Below the pieces are notes generated by a model, which was given only the letters and a program-made list of their open reading frames with translations, did not search any database and was not told where the DNA came from. Positions 6,698-17,366 of a stretch of DNA of 34,440 bases are shown here, in pieces; the first letter of the stretch is position 1, and each line of letters begins with the position of its first letter. The stretch comes from Streptacidiphilus melanogenes (GTDB lineage: Bacteria > Actinomycetota > Actinomycetes > Streptomycetales > Streptomycetaceae), in contig NZ_BBPP01000037.1 in assembly GCF_000787835.1 (NCBI RefSeq), positions 54,613 through 89,052 on the forward strand. Reading direction: 5' to 3'. A program made the translations under genes and the position numbers.

Positions 6698-7636
6698 GTG
6701 CCGCGCGCACCGCACAGGCTCGTCGCCGTCGTATGCCTGGTTCCGCTGCTGCTCGGCTTGCTGGTCGGCTGCGGGCCCCACACATCCACACCCGCCGGCG
6801 CCTCCGCCGCCCCGCTCCCCGTGGGCGCCTCGACCGCGCGGCTGACCGTCGGGGGGCTCGCCCGCGACTACCGGGTCTACCGGCCTGCCTCGCTTCCGGC
6901 GCGGACGCCGGTCGTCGTGATGCTGCACGGTGGGTTCGGCAGCGCCGAGGAGGCGGAGCGGTACTACGGATGGGACCACCAGGCCGACAGCGGGCACTTC
7001 GTCGTGGTGTACCCGGACGGGCAGAACCACGCGTGGAACACCGGCGGCGGCTGCTGCGGCACGCCGGGCCGCCAGGGCACCGACGACGTCGCGTTCGTCA
7101 GCGCCGTCGTCTCCGCCGTGGAGCAGCGGGTGCCGGTCGACCCGCGCCGGGTCTACGTCACGGGCATCTCCAACGGCGGCATGATGGCCTACCGGCTCGC
7201 CTGCGACACGCACCTGTTCGCCGCGGTCGGCGCGGACTCCGCGACGCTGCTCGGCGCGTGCCCGGGCCCGGCGCCGCTCTCCGTGCTGCACATCCACGGC
7301 ACGGCCGACCACAACATCCCCTACCAGGGCGGCCAGGGGCAGGGCTCGGCGCACATCGACGGGCCGCCGGTCCCCGACGTGGTCGCGCAGTGGCGCGCCA
7401 CGGACCGCTGCGCGGCGCCGACCACGACGACGTCCGGGCCGGTCACCACCGCGTCGGCCGTCTGCCCGGACGGCCGGGCCGTGACGCTGGTCACGATCAC
7501 GGGGGCGGGCCACCAGTGGCCGGGCTCCCCGGACCGGCCGCTGATCCAACGCGCACTGGGTCTCGACACCCCGTCCAGGGCCCTGGACGCGACCAGCGTG
7601 TTCTGGACGTTCTTCGCCGCCCATCCGGCCCCTTGA
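6698..7636 (+). CDS. Lipoprotein esterase of the PHB depolymerase/feruloyl esterase type
   Basis: A 312-residue protein with a signal peptide and lipobox LLVGC (Cys25), so it is an exported lipoprotein. The mature part is the polyhydroxybutyrate-depolymerase/LpqC-like esterase fold: VMLHGGFGSAEEAE (oxyanion region, from residue 74), nucleophile Ser158 in TGISNGGMMAY, Asp204 in HGTADHNIPY and His272 in GAGHQWPG. The segment CCGTPGRQGTDDVAFV is a family signature. It would hydrolyse short-chain or aryl esters outside the membrane; the true substrate is unknown. The GTG at 6698 follows a G-rich ribosome site (ggaaggggggg). A small hairpin (cgccgcc gag gcggcg) lies just before that site and could influence translation. 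Confidence 0.88.
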   Translation: MPRAPHRLVAVVCLVPLLLGLLVGCGPHTSTPAGASAAPLPVGASTARLTVGGLARDYRVYRPASLPARTPVVVMLHGGFGSAEEAERYYGWDHQADSGHFVVVYPDGQNHAWNTGGGCCGTPGRQGTDDVAFVSAVVSAVEQRVPVDPRRVYVTGISNGGMMAYRLACDTHLFAAVGADSATLLGACPGPAPLSVLHIHGTADHNIPYQGGQGQGSAHIDGPPVPDVVAQWRATDRCAAPTTTTSGPVTTASAVCPDGRAVTLVTITGAGHQWPGSPDRPLIQRALGLDTPSRALDATSVFWTFFAAHPAP

Positions 7637-7726
7637 GTCCGTCCAGTCCCGGCCGCAACCTTTTGCCTGCCGCGCGAGTCATCTCACACGTCAGATGTTC
7701 TATTGATGACTTGAGCGGAGCAAAGA

Positions 7727-8650
7727 GTGGGGCTTAGGAAGCGCAGCATCGGGGTGGCACTCGTGGCGGGTGCGATGCTGGCGGGTGCCGGGGTGTACGG
7801 GGTGCCCGCGATGGCGAACACGAGTGCGAGCGCCCCGCTCGCCGCCAAGCCGATGCTGCTGAACTCGATCACGCCGACGAGCGGTGCGACCGTCGGTGTG
7901 GCCATGCCGATCTCGGTGGTCTTCACCGACCCGGTGGCCTCGTCGGCCCGGGCCGGCATAGAGCGGCACCTGAAGGTGACCACCTCGCGGCCGGTCACCG
8001 GCGCCTGGCACTGGTTCAGCAGCCAGCGCGTCGACTGGCGGCCCGAGGGCTACTGGCCGGTGGGCACGAAGGTGACGCTCAACGCCGCGCTCACCGGCGT
8101 CGGCGACGGCTACGGCCGCACGGGCACCCGTACGTACACGCACACCTTCACCATCGGCGCGGACTTCGAGACCTTCGTCTCCGCGCCCGGTCACACCATG
8201 AAGATCACCCGCAACGGCAAGGTGATCCGCACCATGCCGATCGACGCGGGCAGCAAGGCCTTCCCGTCGTGGGACGGCACCATGGCGGTGATAGACAAGC
8301 AGCGCTGGGTGCGGATGACCTCGTGCAGCGTGGGGATCACGTGCGACCCGCACAACCCCAACTACTACGACATCACCCTCCCCTGGGACGTGCACCTGAC
8401 GTTCTCCGGCACCTACGTGCACTACTCCAGCGGTGACCCCAACCCGGGCCACGGCCAGGGCTCACACGGCTGCGTGCACCTCTCGTACGCCAACTCGGAG
8501 TGGTTCTACGACAACGTCAAGCAGGGCGACCCGGTGACCATCACCGGTTCGCCGCGTGGCAAGGCCGCCGGGGACAACGGCTACGCGGACTACGACCTGT
8601 CCTGGTCGCAGTGGCTCGCCGGCAGCGCGACCGGAGCGCACACGGCCTGA
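7727..8650 (+). CDS. L,D-transpeptidase (YkuD domain)
   Basis: A 307-residue exported cell-wall enzyme. Residues 5-30 form a signal peptide or anchor (no lipobox), residues 45-145 an Ig-like domain as in mycobacterial Ldt proteins, and residues 146-270 the YkuD catalytic domain. The active-site signature HGSHGCVHL-like segment is present with Cys249 in SHGCVHLS and an upstream histidine at 232 in TYVHYSSG. It forms 3-3 peptidoglycan cross-links or attaches proteins to the wall. The C-terminal extension (DYDLSWSQWLAGS) is typical of the actinobacterial class. The GTG at 7727 is preceded by GGAG 7 bases away. An inverted repeat agtcatc/gatgact at 7677-7711 stands in the short upstream region. 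Confidence 0.93.
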   Translation: MGLRKRSIGVALVAGAMLAGAGVYGVPAMANTSASAPLAAKPMLLNSITPTSGATVGVAMPISVVFTDPVASSARAGIERHLKVTTSRPVTGAWHWFSSQRVDWRPEGYWPVGTKVTLNAALTGVGDGYGRTGTRTYTHTFTIGADFETFVSAPGHTMKITRNGKVIRTMPIDAGSKAFPSWDGTMAVIDKQRWVRMTSCSVGITCDPHNPNYYDITLPWDVHLTFSGTYVHYSSGDPNPGHGQGSHGCVHLSYANSEWFYDNVKQGDPVTITGSPRGKAAGDNGYADYDLSWSQWLAGSATGAHTA

Positions 8651-8687
8651 CCGGGCCGCACGCGACGCGCGCGCAAGCGCACGGAGC

Positions 8688-8735
8688 AAACGGGTCTGCC
8701 CGCTCCCGCCTCGGCGGGGGCGGGCAGACCCGTTT
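8688..8735. terminator. Bidirectional terminator between Ldt and glycyl-tRNA synthetase
   Basis: A perfect 16-bp inverted repeat (left arm 8688-8703, right arm 8720-8735) flanked by aaa and ttt, so it can act on both strands. It lies between two convergent genes, 38 bases after one stop and 8 bases after the other. Confidence 0.85.
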
Positions 8736-8742
8736 CAGAGCG

Positions 8743-11733
<2,991 letters not shown>

Positions 11734-12024
11734 GGTGCAACCCCACGAGTCGGTGAACTGGCCCTCCCAGCCTGCGCCCGCGACATGGCGGAACGCGAAC
11801 CGGGAAGGCCGACGTCCGGCGATTCTATGCACTGCGCCGCACCTTTGACCTCGGTGTTTCACCGGGACCGCACGGTCAACTCTGCCTGGTGACCGTGCCC
11901 GTGCCGAAGCGGCCGCACGGTCGTGACGAAGGAGTTCACCGAGCCGTTAGGACGTGTTTGTATCCACTGTTAGATCGATTGCTTAACGTGCGTTGACCAC
12001 TTCTTCCGTGGAGGGACTTCGCAC
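11734..12024. other. Divergent intergenic region, glyQS / metallophosphoesterase
   Basis: No gene here. On the minus strand TAGAAT (11829-11824) is a possible -10 for glyQS, without a clear -35. On the plus strand GTTCACCGAGC near 11933 resembles one half of a PhoP (PHO) box, which would suit the phosphatase, but the second 11-bp repeat is poor. The stretch 11945-11990 is AT-richer than its surroundings and probably holds the plus-strand promoter. Confidence 0.3.
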
Positions 12025-13191
12025 ATGAGCCGCGTCACCAAGATCTCCGCCGCTGCGGTGAGCCTGGCCGTTCTGGCCGTCGCCGGAACCGCCGTCGCCG
12101 AGGCGAACCGGGGCAACGACAACGACTGGCCCTACGCCCAGCACAGCGCCCGGGCCTTCACGCTGGCGGCCGTCGGCGACATCGCCTGCGAGCCCGACGA
12201 CGACGAGAACGCCGGCACGCCGACGGCGCTGAAGTGCGGCAGCCCCACCCTGGGCGGCATGAGCGCCGAGTTCGCCACCGCGAAGCAGGCCACCGGCATG
12301 CACCCCGACGCCGTCGCCCTGCTGGGCGACGAGCAGTACCAGGTCGGCAAGTTGACCGACTTCGAGCAGTCCTTCGACCAGGCCTGGGGCGGCCTGAAGA
12401 TGCTGGAGCGTCCGGCGCCCGGCAACCACGAGTACTACTCGTACGCCAAGAAGGGCGACAACGAGGCCGGCCAGAACGGCAACGGCTACTTCAGCTACTT
12501 CAACGGCCACGACCAGTCGGGCGCGCCCACCACCCAGGGGCAGGCCGGCGACGACACGGCCGACAACCAGGGCTGGTACTCCTACAACCTCGGCAACTGG
12601 CACATCGTCTCGCTCAACGCCGAGTGCGACTCCGACGAGTTCAAGCACGACTGCTCCACGACGGACAACGGGCTGCTCGGCCAGGAGACCCAGTGGCTCT
12701 CCAAGGACCTGGCCGCCAACGACCGTCCCTGCACCATCGCGTACTGGCACCAGCCGACCTTCAGCTCCACCACCGCCGCGACCGCGACCGTGCCGGCGTC
12801 CGCCCCGGGCGCCGGCAGCGTCGAGGGCGCTGCGGCCGACGCCTGGTGGAAGCTGCTGTACCAGCACCACGCCACGCTCATCCTGAACGGCCACGAGCAC
12901 GCGTACGCGCGGCTGCGCCCGATGAACCCGGCCGGCCAGTCCGACCCGGCCCACGGCATCCCGGAGTTCATCGTCGGCTCCGGCGGCGAGGCCCTGGACA
13001 CCCTGGCCGGCACGCCCGGCAACTGGGCCAACCCCAACGTGGTGACCGCCCAGGCCGGCGCCTTCGGCGTCATGAAGCTCACCCTCAAGTCCCACAGCTA
13101 CAGCTGGGACTACCAGCCCGTCCTGCCCGGCCCGGGCTTCGACTCCTCCGCGCTCCAGTACAGCGACTCCGGCAGCGGCACCTGCAAGTGA
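12025..13191 (+). CDS. Secreted metallophosphoesterase
   Basis: A 388-residue protein with a Sec signal peptide (cleavage probably after AVAEA, near residue 27). It has the calcineurin-like metallophosphoesterase motifs in order: GDIAC (51-55), GDEQYQVG (101-108), GNHEYY (133-138), a YWHQP histidine and GHEHAYAR. Two metals would be bound by these residues. Such exported enzymes act on phosphomonoesters or diesters and are often induced by phosphate starvation. The N-terminal region shows DDDEN and NDND acidic runs. The ATG follows ggagggacttcgcac with GGAGG about 10 bases away. It is followed by a co-directional secreted-protein gene after 121 bases. Confidence 0.9.
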   Translation: MSRVTKISAAAVSLAVLAVAGTAVAEANRGNDNDWPYAQHSARAFTLAAVGDIACEPDDDENAGTPTALKCGSPTLGGMSAEFATAKQATGMHPDAVALLGDEQYQVGKLTDFEQSFDQAWGGLKMLERPAPGNHEYYSYAKKGDNEAGQNGNGYFSYFNGHDQSGAPTTQGQAGDDTADNQGWYSYNLGNWHIVSLNAECDSDEFKHDCSTTDNGLLGQETQWLSKDLAANDRPCTIAYWHQPTFSSTTAATATVPASAPGAGSVEGAAADAWWKLLYQHHATLILNGHEHAYARLRPMNPAGQSDPAHGIPEFIVGSGGEALDTLAGTPGNWANPNVVTAQAGAFGVMKLTLKSHSYSWDYQPVLPGPGFDSSALQYSDSGSGTCK

Positions 13192-13207
13192 GGCCCGTCC
13201 CTCCCTC

Positions 13208-13249
13208 GCACCCCGCGCACCGCACGCACCCCACGCACTGCACGCACCG
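13208..13249 (+). repeat. Degenerate GCAC-rich repeat between two secreted-protein genes
   Basis: Imperfect repeats of a cgcac/gcacc motif with almost no purine G runs on this strand, in the 121-base spacer. No hairpin is apparent; it may be an unstructured untranslated leader for the next gene or slippage-prone sequence. Confidence 0.4.
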
Positions 13250-13312
13250 AAGGCACCAACCTCACCGTCCCGTACGACTCGCACGATCACCGCGACTCCC
13301 AGGAGCGTCCCG

Positions 13313-14926
13313 ATGCCCTCTCGCCTGACCCTCGCCGCAGCCGGCGGCGTGATCTCCAGCCTTCTGCTGATCCCCGGCACGCTCGCCACCGCGGCCTCCC
13401 CGCAGCACGACGGCGCGCCCGCCCACCCGAAGCACCTGCTGCTGCCGGGCCACCTCGTGCTCTCCCGCACCGTCTACACCGCCCCCAAGGACGCGATCGT
13501 CCCCGGCGTCACCAAGCTCCCGGCCGGCTGCACCACCGCCTGCGTCACCGCGGTCGCCGACGGCGGCTATCCGGAGGTCTTCAACAACGAGTCCGTCGAC
13601 GAGAGCTTCGGCATCACCTCGCCGATCCTCCTGGACGCCCTCACGCAGTCCGGCCACACCATGGGCACCCTGCAGGTCCCGACCGACGCCCACGGCGACC
13701 ACCTGGTCACCAGCTTCCCGTCGAAGTCCGAGCTCAGCCTGAACCTCTCCACCTACGGCAACGCGCTCACCTTCATGGGCTACGTCGCACCGGTCAACTC
13801 CCCCGACGTGTCGAACTCCAACACCCCCGGTGTCGTCGACCCGACCAACCCGGTCGGCACGTCGTACTACCGCGCCGTCGCCGAGCTGCGCCCGAACGGC
13901 ACCCTCGGCTTCACCGAGACCAACGCCTACAGCGGCAACAACGGCCGTGCGGCGATCCTCGACAGCGCCGACAACCGCCTCTTCATGGCGGGCAACGCCG
14001 GCAACGGCGGCGCCCCGGAGCCGGTCGGAGTCATCGCCGGTGCGGGCGCGCAGACCACCACCCCCTCGCTGCTGCCGGAGAGCCTGCAGCAGGTCGGCCA
14101 GCCGACCCCGGCCGGCGGCTTCAGCGTCACCCAGCTCGGCGACAAGGCCGACAAGGTCGGCAAGGACACCAACTTCCGCGGCCTGACCGTCCACGACAAC
14201 GTCGTCTACCTGACCAAGGGCAGCGGCGGAAACGGCGTCAACACCGTCTACTTCATCGACACCACCGGCAAGGCCTGTCCGACCGGCGTCGGCCTCCCGG
14301 TACCGGGTGCGCCGATGCCGACCCAGCCGCTGGCGTACAACCCGGCGACGCTGCAGTCCACCGGCCTGCCGGAGAACATGTGTGTCCTCAAGGGCTTCCC
14401 CACCGCGCTGAAGTCGACCACCTCCTTCCCCTTCGGCGTGTGGTTCGCCAACGACACCACGATGTACGTCGCCGACGAGGGTGACGGCACCAACACCTAC
14501 GACCCGGCCACCGACACCTACACCGACGCCGCCGCCCAGGCCGGCGCGGGGCTGCAGAAGTGGGTGCTGAGCAACGGCGCCTGGAAGCTGGACTACACCA
14601 TCCAGCAGGGCCTGAACCTCGGCACGCCCTACGACGTCTCCGGCTACCCGACCGGCGACAACTCCGCGACCGGCCTGCCGTGGGCCCCGGCCACCGACGG
14701 CCTGCGCACCATCACCGGCAAGGTCGACCGTGACGGCACCGTCACCATCTGGGGCGTCACCTCCACCGTCTCCGGCGCGACCGACGAGGGCGCGGACCCC
14801 AACCGCCTGGTGCGCGTGACCGACCAGCTCGACGCGACCAGCGCGGCCGCTGACAGCTTCCGCACCCTGCGCACGGCCCGCTCCGGCGAGGCCCTGCGCG
14901 GCGTCGTCTACGTCCCGGGCGAGTGA
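13313..14926 (+). CDS. Secreted protein of unknown function, possible beta-propeller
   Basis: A 537-residue protein with a Sec signal peptide (residues 1-28, cleavage near ATAASP). The mature part is rich in Gly, Asn, Thr and aromatic residues, with repeated strand-like segments ending in VYLTKG, TMYVADEGDG and TVTIWGVTS, as in NHL or WD-type propellers, but I see no regular repeat and no catalytic motif. Two Cys pairs (CTTAC, and the pair in KACP and NMCV) may form disulfides. AGGAG stands 8 bases before the ATG. It may be co-transcribed with the metallophosphoesterase. Its last codons overlap the convergent minus-strand gene by 19 bases. I do not recognise the family. Confidence 0.85.
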   Translation: MPSRLTLAAAGGVISSLLLIPGTLATAASPQHDGAPAHPKHLLLPGHLVLSRTVYTAPKDAIVPGVTKLPAGCTTACVTAVADGGYPEVFNNESVDESFGITSPILLDALTQSGHTMGTLQVPTDAHGDHLVTSFPSKSELSLNLSTYGNALTFMGYVAPVNSPDVSNSNTPGVVDPTNPVGTSYYRAVAELRPNGTLGFTETNAYSGNNGRAAILDSADNRLFMAGNAGNGGAPEPVGVIAGAGAQTTTPSLLPESLQQVGQPTPAGGFSVTQLGDKADKVGKDTNFRGLTVHDNVVYLTKGSGGNGVNTVYFIDTTGKACPTGVGLPVPGAPMPTQPLAYNPATLQSTGLPENMCVLKGFPTALKSTTSFPFGVWFANDTTMYVADEGDGTNTYDPATDTYTDAAAQAGAGLQKWVLSNGAWKLDYTIQQGLNLGTPYDVSGYPTGDNSATGLPWAPATDGLRTITGKVDRDGTVTIWGVTSTVSGATDEGADPNRLVRVTDQLDATSAAADSFRTLRTARSGEALRGVVYVPGE

Positions 14927-15585
14927 CACGCATCGCCTGAACAGCACCTCGGAGCGCCGGACCTGCCCAGGTCCGGCGCTCCGCCGTGTTTGAGGGCCGT
15001 TCGGACGCGAGGCGACCGCACCTCGAGGATCTCGGCCACGCCGCCGACGGGCCGCGCCTCGTACATGGTGACGACCTCCCCGGGCCGCAACTGCCGCCAG
15101 TGCTCCGGCCGCAGGGGCGCCAGGCGGACCTCGGCCGTCTCCCCGGGGCCGAGGGTCGGCGCGCTCTCCACCCAGAGGCGCGCCACACGAAGGTCGGGGC
15201 GCCCGTCCGGGGTGCGGCCGCCGATGTCCCACAGCGGCCTGAGCTGCCCGTCCCCCGCGAAGGCCGTCCGGCGCCGGCCCTCCTCCGCGCCCGCCAGCGT
15301 CAGCCGTGCCCGGACGGTGCCGTGCTGCGCCTCCCAGCCGAGCCACTCGCACCAACGGCGAGTGCGTTCGAGCATCAGCTGCCGGGCGGCCTCGGCCAGC
15401 ATCTCCCAGAACACGGCGGGAACCGGACAAGCCTCGCCGATCACCGCGAGCACGTCGAGCGCCGTCCCCCATTCCTGGAACTCGATCCCGGCACGGACGT
15501 CCCCGGCGGTCCACGCGTGCTCGGCCCCGGGGTCGTCGGGCAGCAGCTCGACCGCGCGCCGCAACAGGGTGAAGGCGTCCTCCAT
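14908..15585 (-). CDS. Cytoplasmic protein of unknown function with EF-Tu-like C-terminal barrel
   Basis: A 225-residue protein with no signal peptide. The N-terminal part (1-85) is helical and acidic (MEDAFTLLRRAVELLPDD, WGTALDVLAVIGEA). The C-terminal part (90-200) reads as beta strands with VRARLTLAGAEEGRRR, TPDGRPDLRVARL, LGPGETAEVRLAPL and WRQLRPGEVVTMYEARPVGG, which resembles the third (beta-barrel) domain of elongation factor Tu. I infer a stand-alone protein of that fold, not a translation factor. The last 28 codons read through the terminator hairpin at 14950-14983 and look less coding, so the original end may have been nearer 15000. It is convergent with the secreted-protein gene. 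Start ATG 15585. Confidence 0.7.
   Translation of the reverse strand: MEDAFTLLRRAVELLPDDPGAEHAWTAGDVRAGIEFQEWGTALDVLAVIGEACPVPAVFWEMLAEAARQLMLERTRRWCEWLGWEAQHGTVRARLTLAGAEEGRRRTAFAGDGQLRPLWDIGGRTPDGRPDLRVARLWVESAPTLGPGETAEVRLAPLRPEHWRQLRPGEVVTMYEARPVGGVAEILEVRSPRVRTALKHGGAPDLGRSGAPRCCSGDACHSPGT
14950..14983. terminator. Strong hairpin after the secreted-protein gene
   Basis: A perfect 15-bp stem (14950-14964 with 14969-14983) and gccc loop, 23 bases after the stop at 14926. Symmetric, so it may also stop minus-strand transcription, although the minus gene's frame crosses it. Confidence 0.8.
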
Positions 15586-15655
15586 GCGGCCATTCTCCCT
15601 CGCCCGCTGACATTGCCGCTTCGCAGAACCGGCATGCTCCCGTAACGGTGGTCCA

Positions 15656-15684
15656 TTGACCCCGGCCGCCGGGCTTGCGAGCAT
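15656..15684 (+). promoter_or_regulatory. Putative promoter of the leader before the flavin monooxygenase
   Basis: TTGACC (15656-15661), 17 bases, GAGCAT (15679-15684), then 7 bases to the ATG at 15692. The -10 is poor alone, but the geometry is the same as for the two minus-strand leaders. Confidence 0.4.
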
Positions 15685-15691
15685 GCCGCGC

Positions 15692-15805
15692 ATGACCTCG
15701 TCGTCCGCGCGGTGCAGGGCCACGATCCGGGCAGCCGCACAGCGGCACCCCGTGAACGCCTTCCGCGCGCACCACTTCGCCGGACTGGGCTGTCGCGGCT
15801 GCTGA
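15692..15805 (+). CDS. Candidate Cys-rich leader peptide (37 aa)
   Basis: A short ORF beginning MTSSSARCRATIRAAA, with a middle part QRHPVNAFRAHHF and an end GLGCRGC before TGA. It has three Cys codons, two within the last four residues, a placement expected of a cysteine-sensing leader. The ATG would be leaderless (7 bases after the putative -10). An in-frame ATG lies at 15683 inside the -10 region. The stop is followed at once by a 6-bp hairpin, and the next gene, a flavin monooxygenase of the sulfonate/nitrilotriacetate class, starts 180 bases later. It does not share the HIDFGRV core of the other two leaders. Coding status is unproven. Confidence 0.45.
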   Translation: MTSSSARCRATIRAAAQRHPVNAFRAHHFAGLGCRGC

Positions 15806-15857
15806 ACGGCGCTCCGCCGTCGCCGTGCCCCTTCACGCCCGTCGACGCGGCGTCGAC
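15805..15857 (+). promoter_or_regulatory. Two hairpins between leader ORF and flavin monooxygenase
   Basis: A perfect 6-bp stem (acggcg ctc cgccgt, 15805-15819) begins on the last base of the leader stop codon, and a 7-bp stem (gtcgacg cgg cgtcgac, 15841-15857) follows. Their position suits attenuation or ribosome-position sensing; neither has a T-tract. Confidence 0.35.
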
Positions 15858-15985
15858 CGCCGCGTGCCCGAGCTCGTCGCATCCCCACCACCGCTGACCT
15901 TGGCACCGCTGTGGTTTCCGGACGCTGCGTCGACTCGGCCAGCCGTCCCCGGCCCACGTTCTGAGCCCACGAAGGATCCCTGTCC

Positions 15986-17338
15986 ATGAGCAAGCGACTC
16001 CACTTCAACCTGTTCATCCACGACACCGGCCACCACGAGGCGTCCTGGCGGCTGCCGGAGTCCGACCCGACCGCCGACCTCGATCTGGGCTTCCACCAGC
16101 GGCTGGCCCGCATCGCCGAGGATGCGAGGTTCGACTCGGTCTTCCTCGCCGACAGCCCCTCGCTCTGGGGCGACCCGGGCCGCAGGCCCTCCGCGCGGCT
16201 GGAGCCGACCGTGCTGCTGGCCGCCCTCGCCGCGAGCACGACCCGCATCGGGCTCATCGCGACGGCCTCCACCAGCTACAACGAGCCGTACAACCTCGCC
16301 CGCCGGTTCGCCTCGCTGGACCACCTGTCCCGGGGCCGCGCGGGCTGGAACATCGTCACCACCGCGGGCGATGCGGCGGCCCGCAACTTCGGCCTGGAGG
16401 GCCAGCCGCTGCACCGCACGCGTTACGAGCGCGCCGCTGAGTTCCTCGAGGTGTCCACGAAGCTCTGGGACAGCTGGGCGGACGAGGCCCTGGTCGCGGA
16501 CAAGGACGCCGGCGTGCACGCTCGGGCGGACCTGGTGCGCCCGGCCGAGCACCGCGGCCGCTTCTTCAGCGTCGAGGGGGCGTTGAACGTCCGCCGCTCG
16601 CCGCAGGGGTACCCGCTGCTGGTGCAGGCCGGCTCCTCGGAGGACGGCAGGGCGTTCGCCGCACGCTGGGCCGAGGCGGTGTTCACCGCGCAGCCGACCC
16701 TCGCCGAGGGCCAGGCGTTCTACGCGGACGTCAAGCGCCGCGCGGCGGCCGTCGGACGCGACCCCGAGCACGTCAAGATCCTGCCCGGCATCGTCCCGGT
16801 GATCGGCGACACCGAGGCCGAGGCCCGCGAGCTGGAGGCCGAACTGGATCGGCTGATCAGGCCGGAGTACGCGCGCGAGCAGCTGGCCACGCTGCTGCGG
16901 GTGGAGCCGGAAAGGCTGGCGTTCGACGAACAGCTGCCTGCCGACCTGCCGACCGAGGACGAGGTCGAGGGCTCGAAGAGCCGCTACACGCTGATCGTGG
17001 ACCTGGCCCGCCGGGAGCACCTGACGGTACGCCGGCTCATCGGCCGACTCGGCGGCGGCCGTGGCCACCGCACCTTCACCGGCACGCCCGTCCAGGTGGC
17101 CGACACGATCCAGCACTGGTTCGAGCACGGGGCGGCCGACGGGTTCAACGTGATGCCCGCGGTGCTGCCGTCCGGACTGGAGGTGTTCGTGGCGAAGGTG
17201 CTGCCGATCCTGCGCGAGCGCGCGCTGTTCCGCACCGAGTACGAGGGCACGACGCTGCGGGAGCACTACGGGCTGCCGCGCCCCGGCAACCAGTTCGCGA
17301 CCGGGCAGACCCCGCACGAGCGGGCCGGGGCCCGCTGA
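15986..17338 (+). CDS. LLM-class flavin-dependent monooxygenase (NtaA/SnaA/DszA type)
   Basis: A 450-residue FMNH2-dependent monooxygenase of the bacterial luciferase-like NtaA/SnaA/SoxA/DszA family. The start LHFNLFIHDTGHHEASWRLP, DSVFLADSPSLW, RIGLIATASTSYNEPYNLARRFASLDHLSRGRAGWNIVTT (in two pieces around residues 86-127) and NFG, then LLVQAGSSEDGRAFAARWAEAVFTAQ, are the family landmarks. Length is typical. Members oxidise sulfonates, dibenzothiophene sulfone, nitrilotriacetate or similar, using flavin reduced by a separate reductase, which is not encoded nearby. Start ATG with AAGGA 9 bases upstream. Together with the Cys-rich leader upstream, a role in sulfur scavenging is plausible. The C-terminal 20 residues are disordered-looking. 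Convergent with the DUF1684 gene, 28 bases apart. Confidence 0.9.
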   Translation: MSKRLHFNLFIHDTGHHEASWRLPESDPTADLDLGFHQRLARIAEDARFDSVFLADSPSLWGDPGRRPSARLEPTVLLAALAASTTRIGLIATASTSYNEPYNLARRFASLDHLSRGRAGWNIVTTAGDAAARNFGLEGQPLHRTRYERAAEFLEVSTKLWDSWADEALVADKDAGVHARADLVRPAEHRGRFFSVEGALNVRRSPQGYPLLVQAGSSEDGRAFAARWAEAVFTAQPTLAEGQAFYADVKRRAAAVGRDPEHVKILPGIVPVIGDTEAEARELEAELDRLIRPEYAREQLATLLRVEPERLAFDEQLPADLPTEDEVEGSKSRYTLIVDLARREHLTVRRLIGRLGGGRGHRTFTGTPVQVADTIQHWFEHGAADGFNVMPAVLPSGLEVFVAKVLPILRERALFRTEYEGTTLREHYGLPRPGNQFATGQTPHERAGAR

Positions 17339-17366
17339 GCCCCGGTCCGCCCGGATTCCGGTCGGC

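Noticed and set aside
11930-11955. PHO box (PhoP operator) upstream of the metallophosphoesterase
   Set aside because: Only one 11-bp unit is good; the neighbouring units do not match, so it is mentioned only as a weak possibility.
11734-11990. T-box riboswitch upstream of glyQS
   Set aside because: I looked on the minus strand for the conserved T-box bulge (TGGTACCGCG-type) and for a specifier stem or anti-Shine-Dalgarno helix and found neither.
15586-16272. An N-terminal extension of the minus-strand gene at 14908-15585
   Set aside because: The frame is open to 16272 but overlaps the flavin monooxygenase antisense and is low-quality; the ATG at 15585 fits the start of the protein-like sequence.
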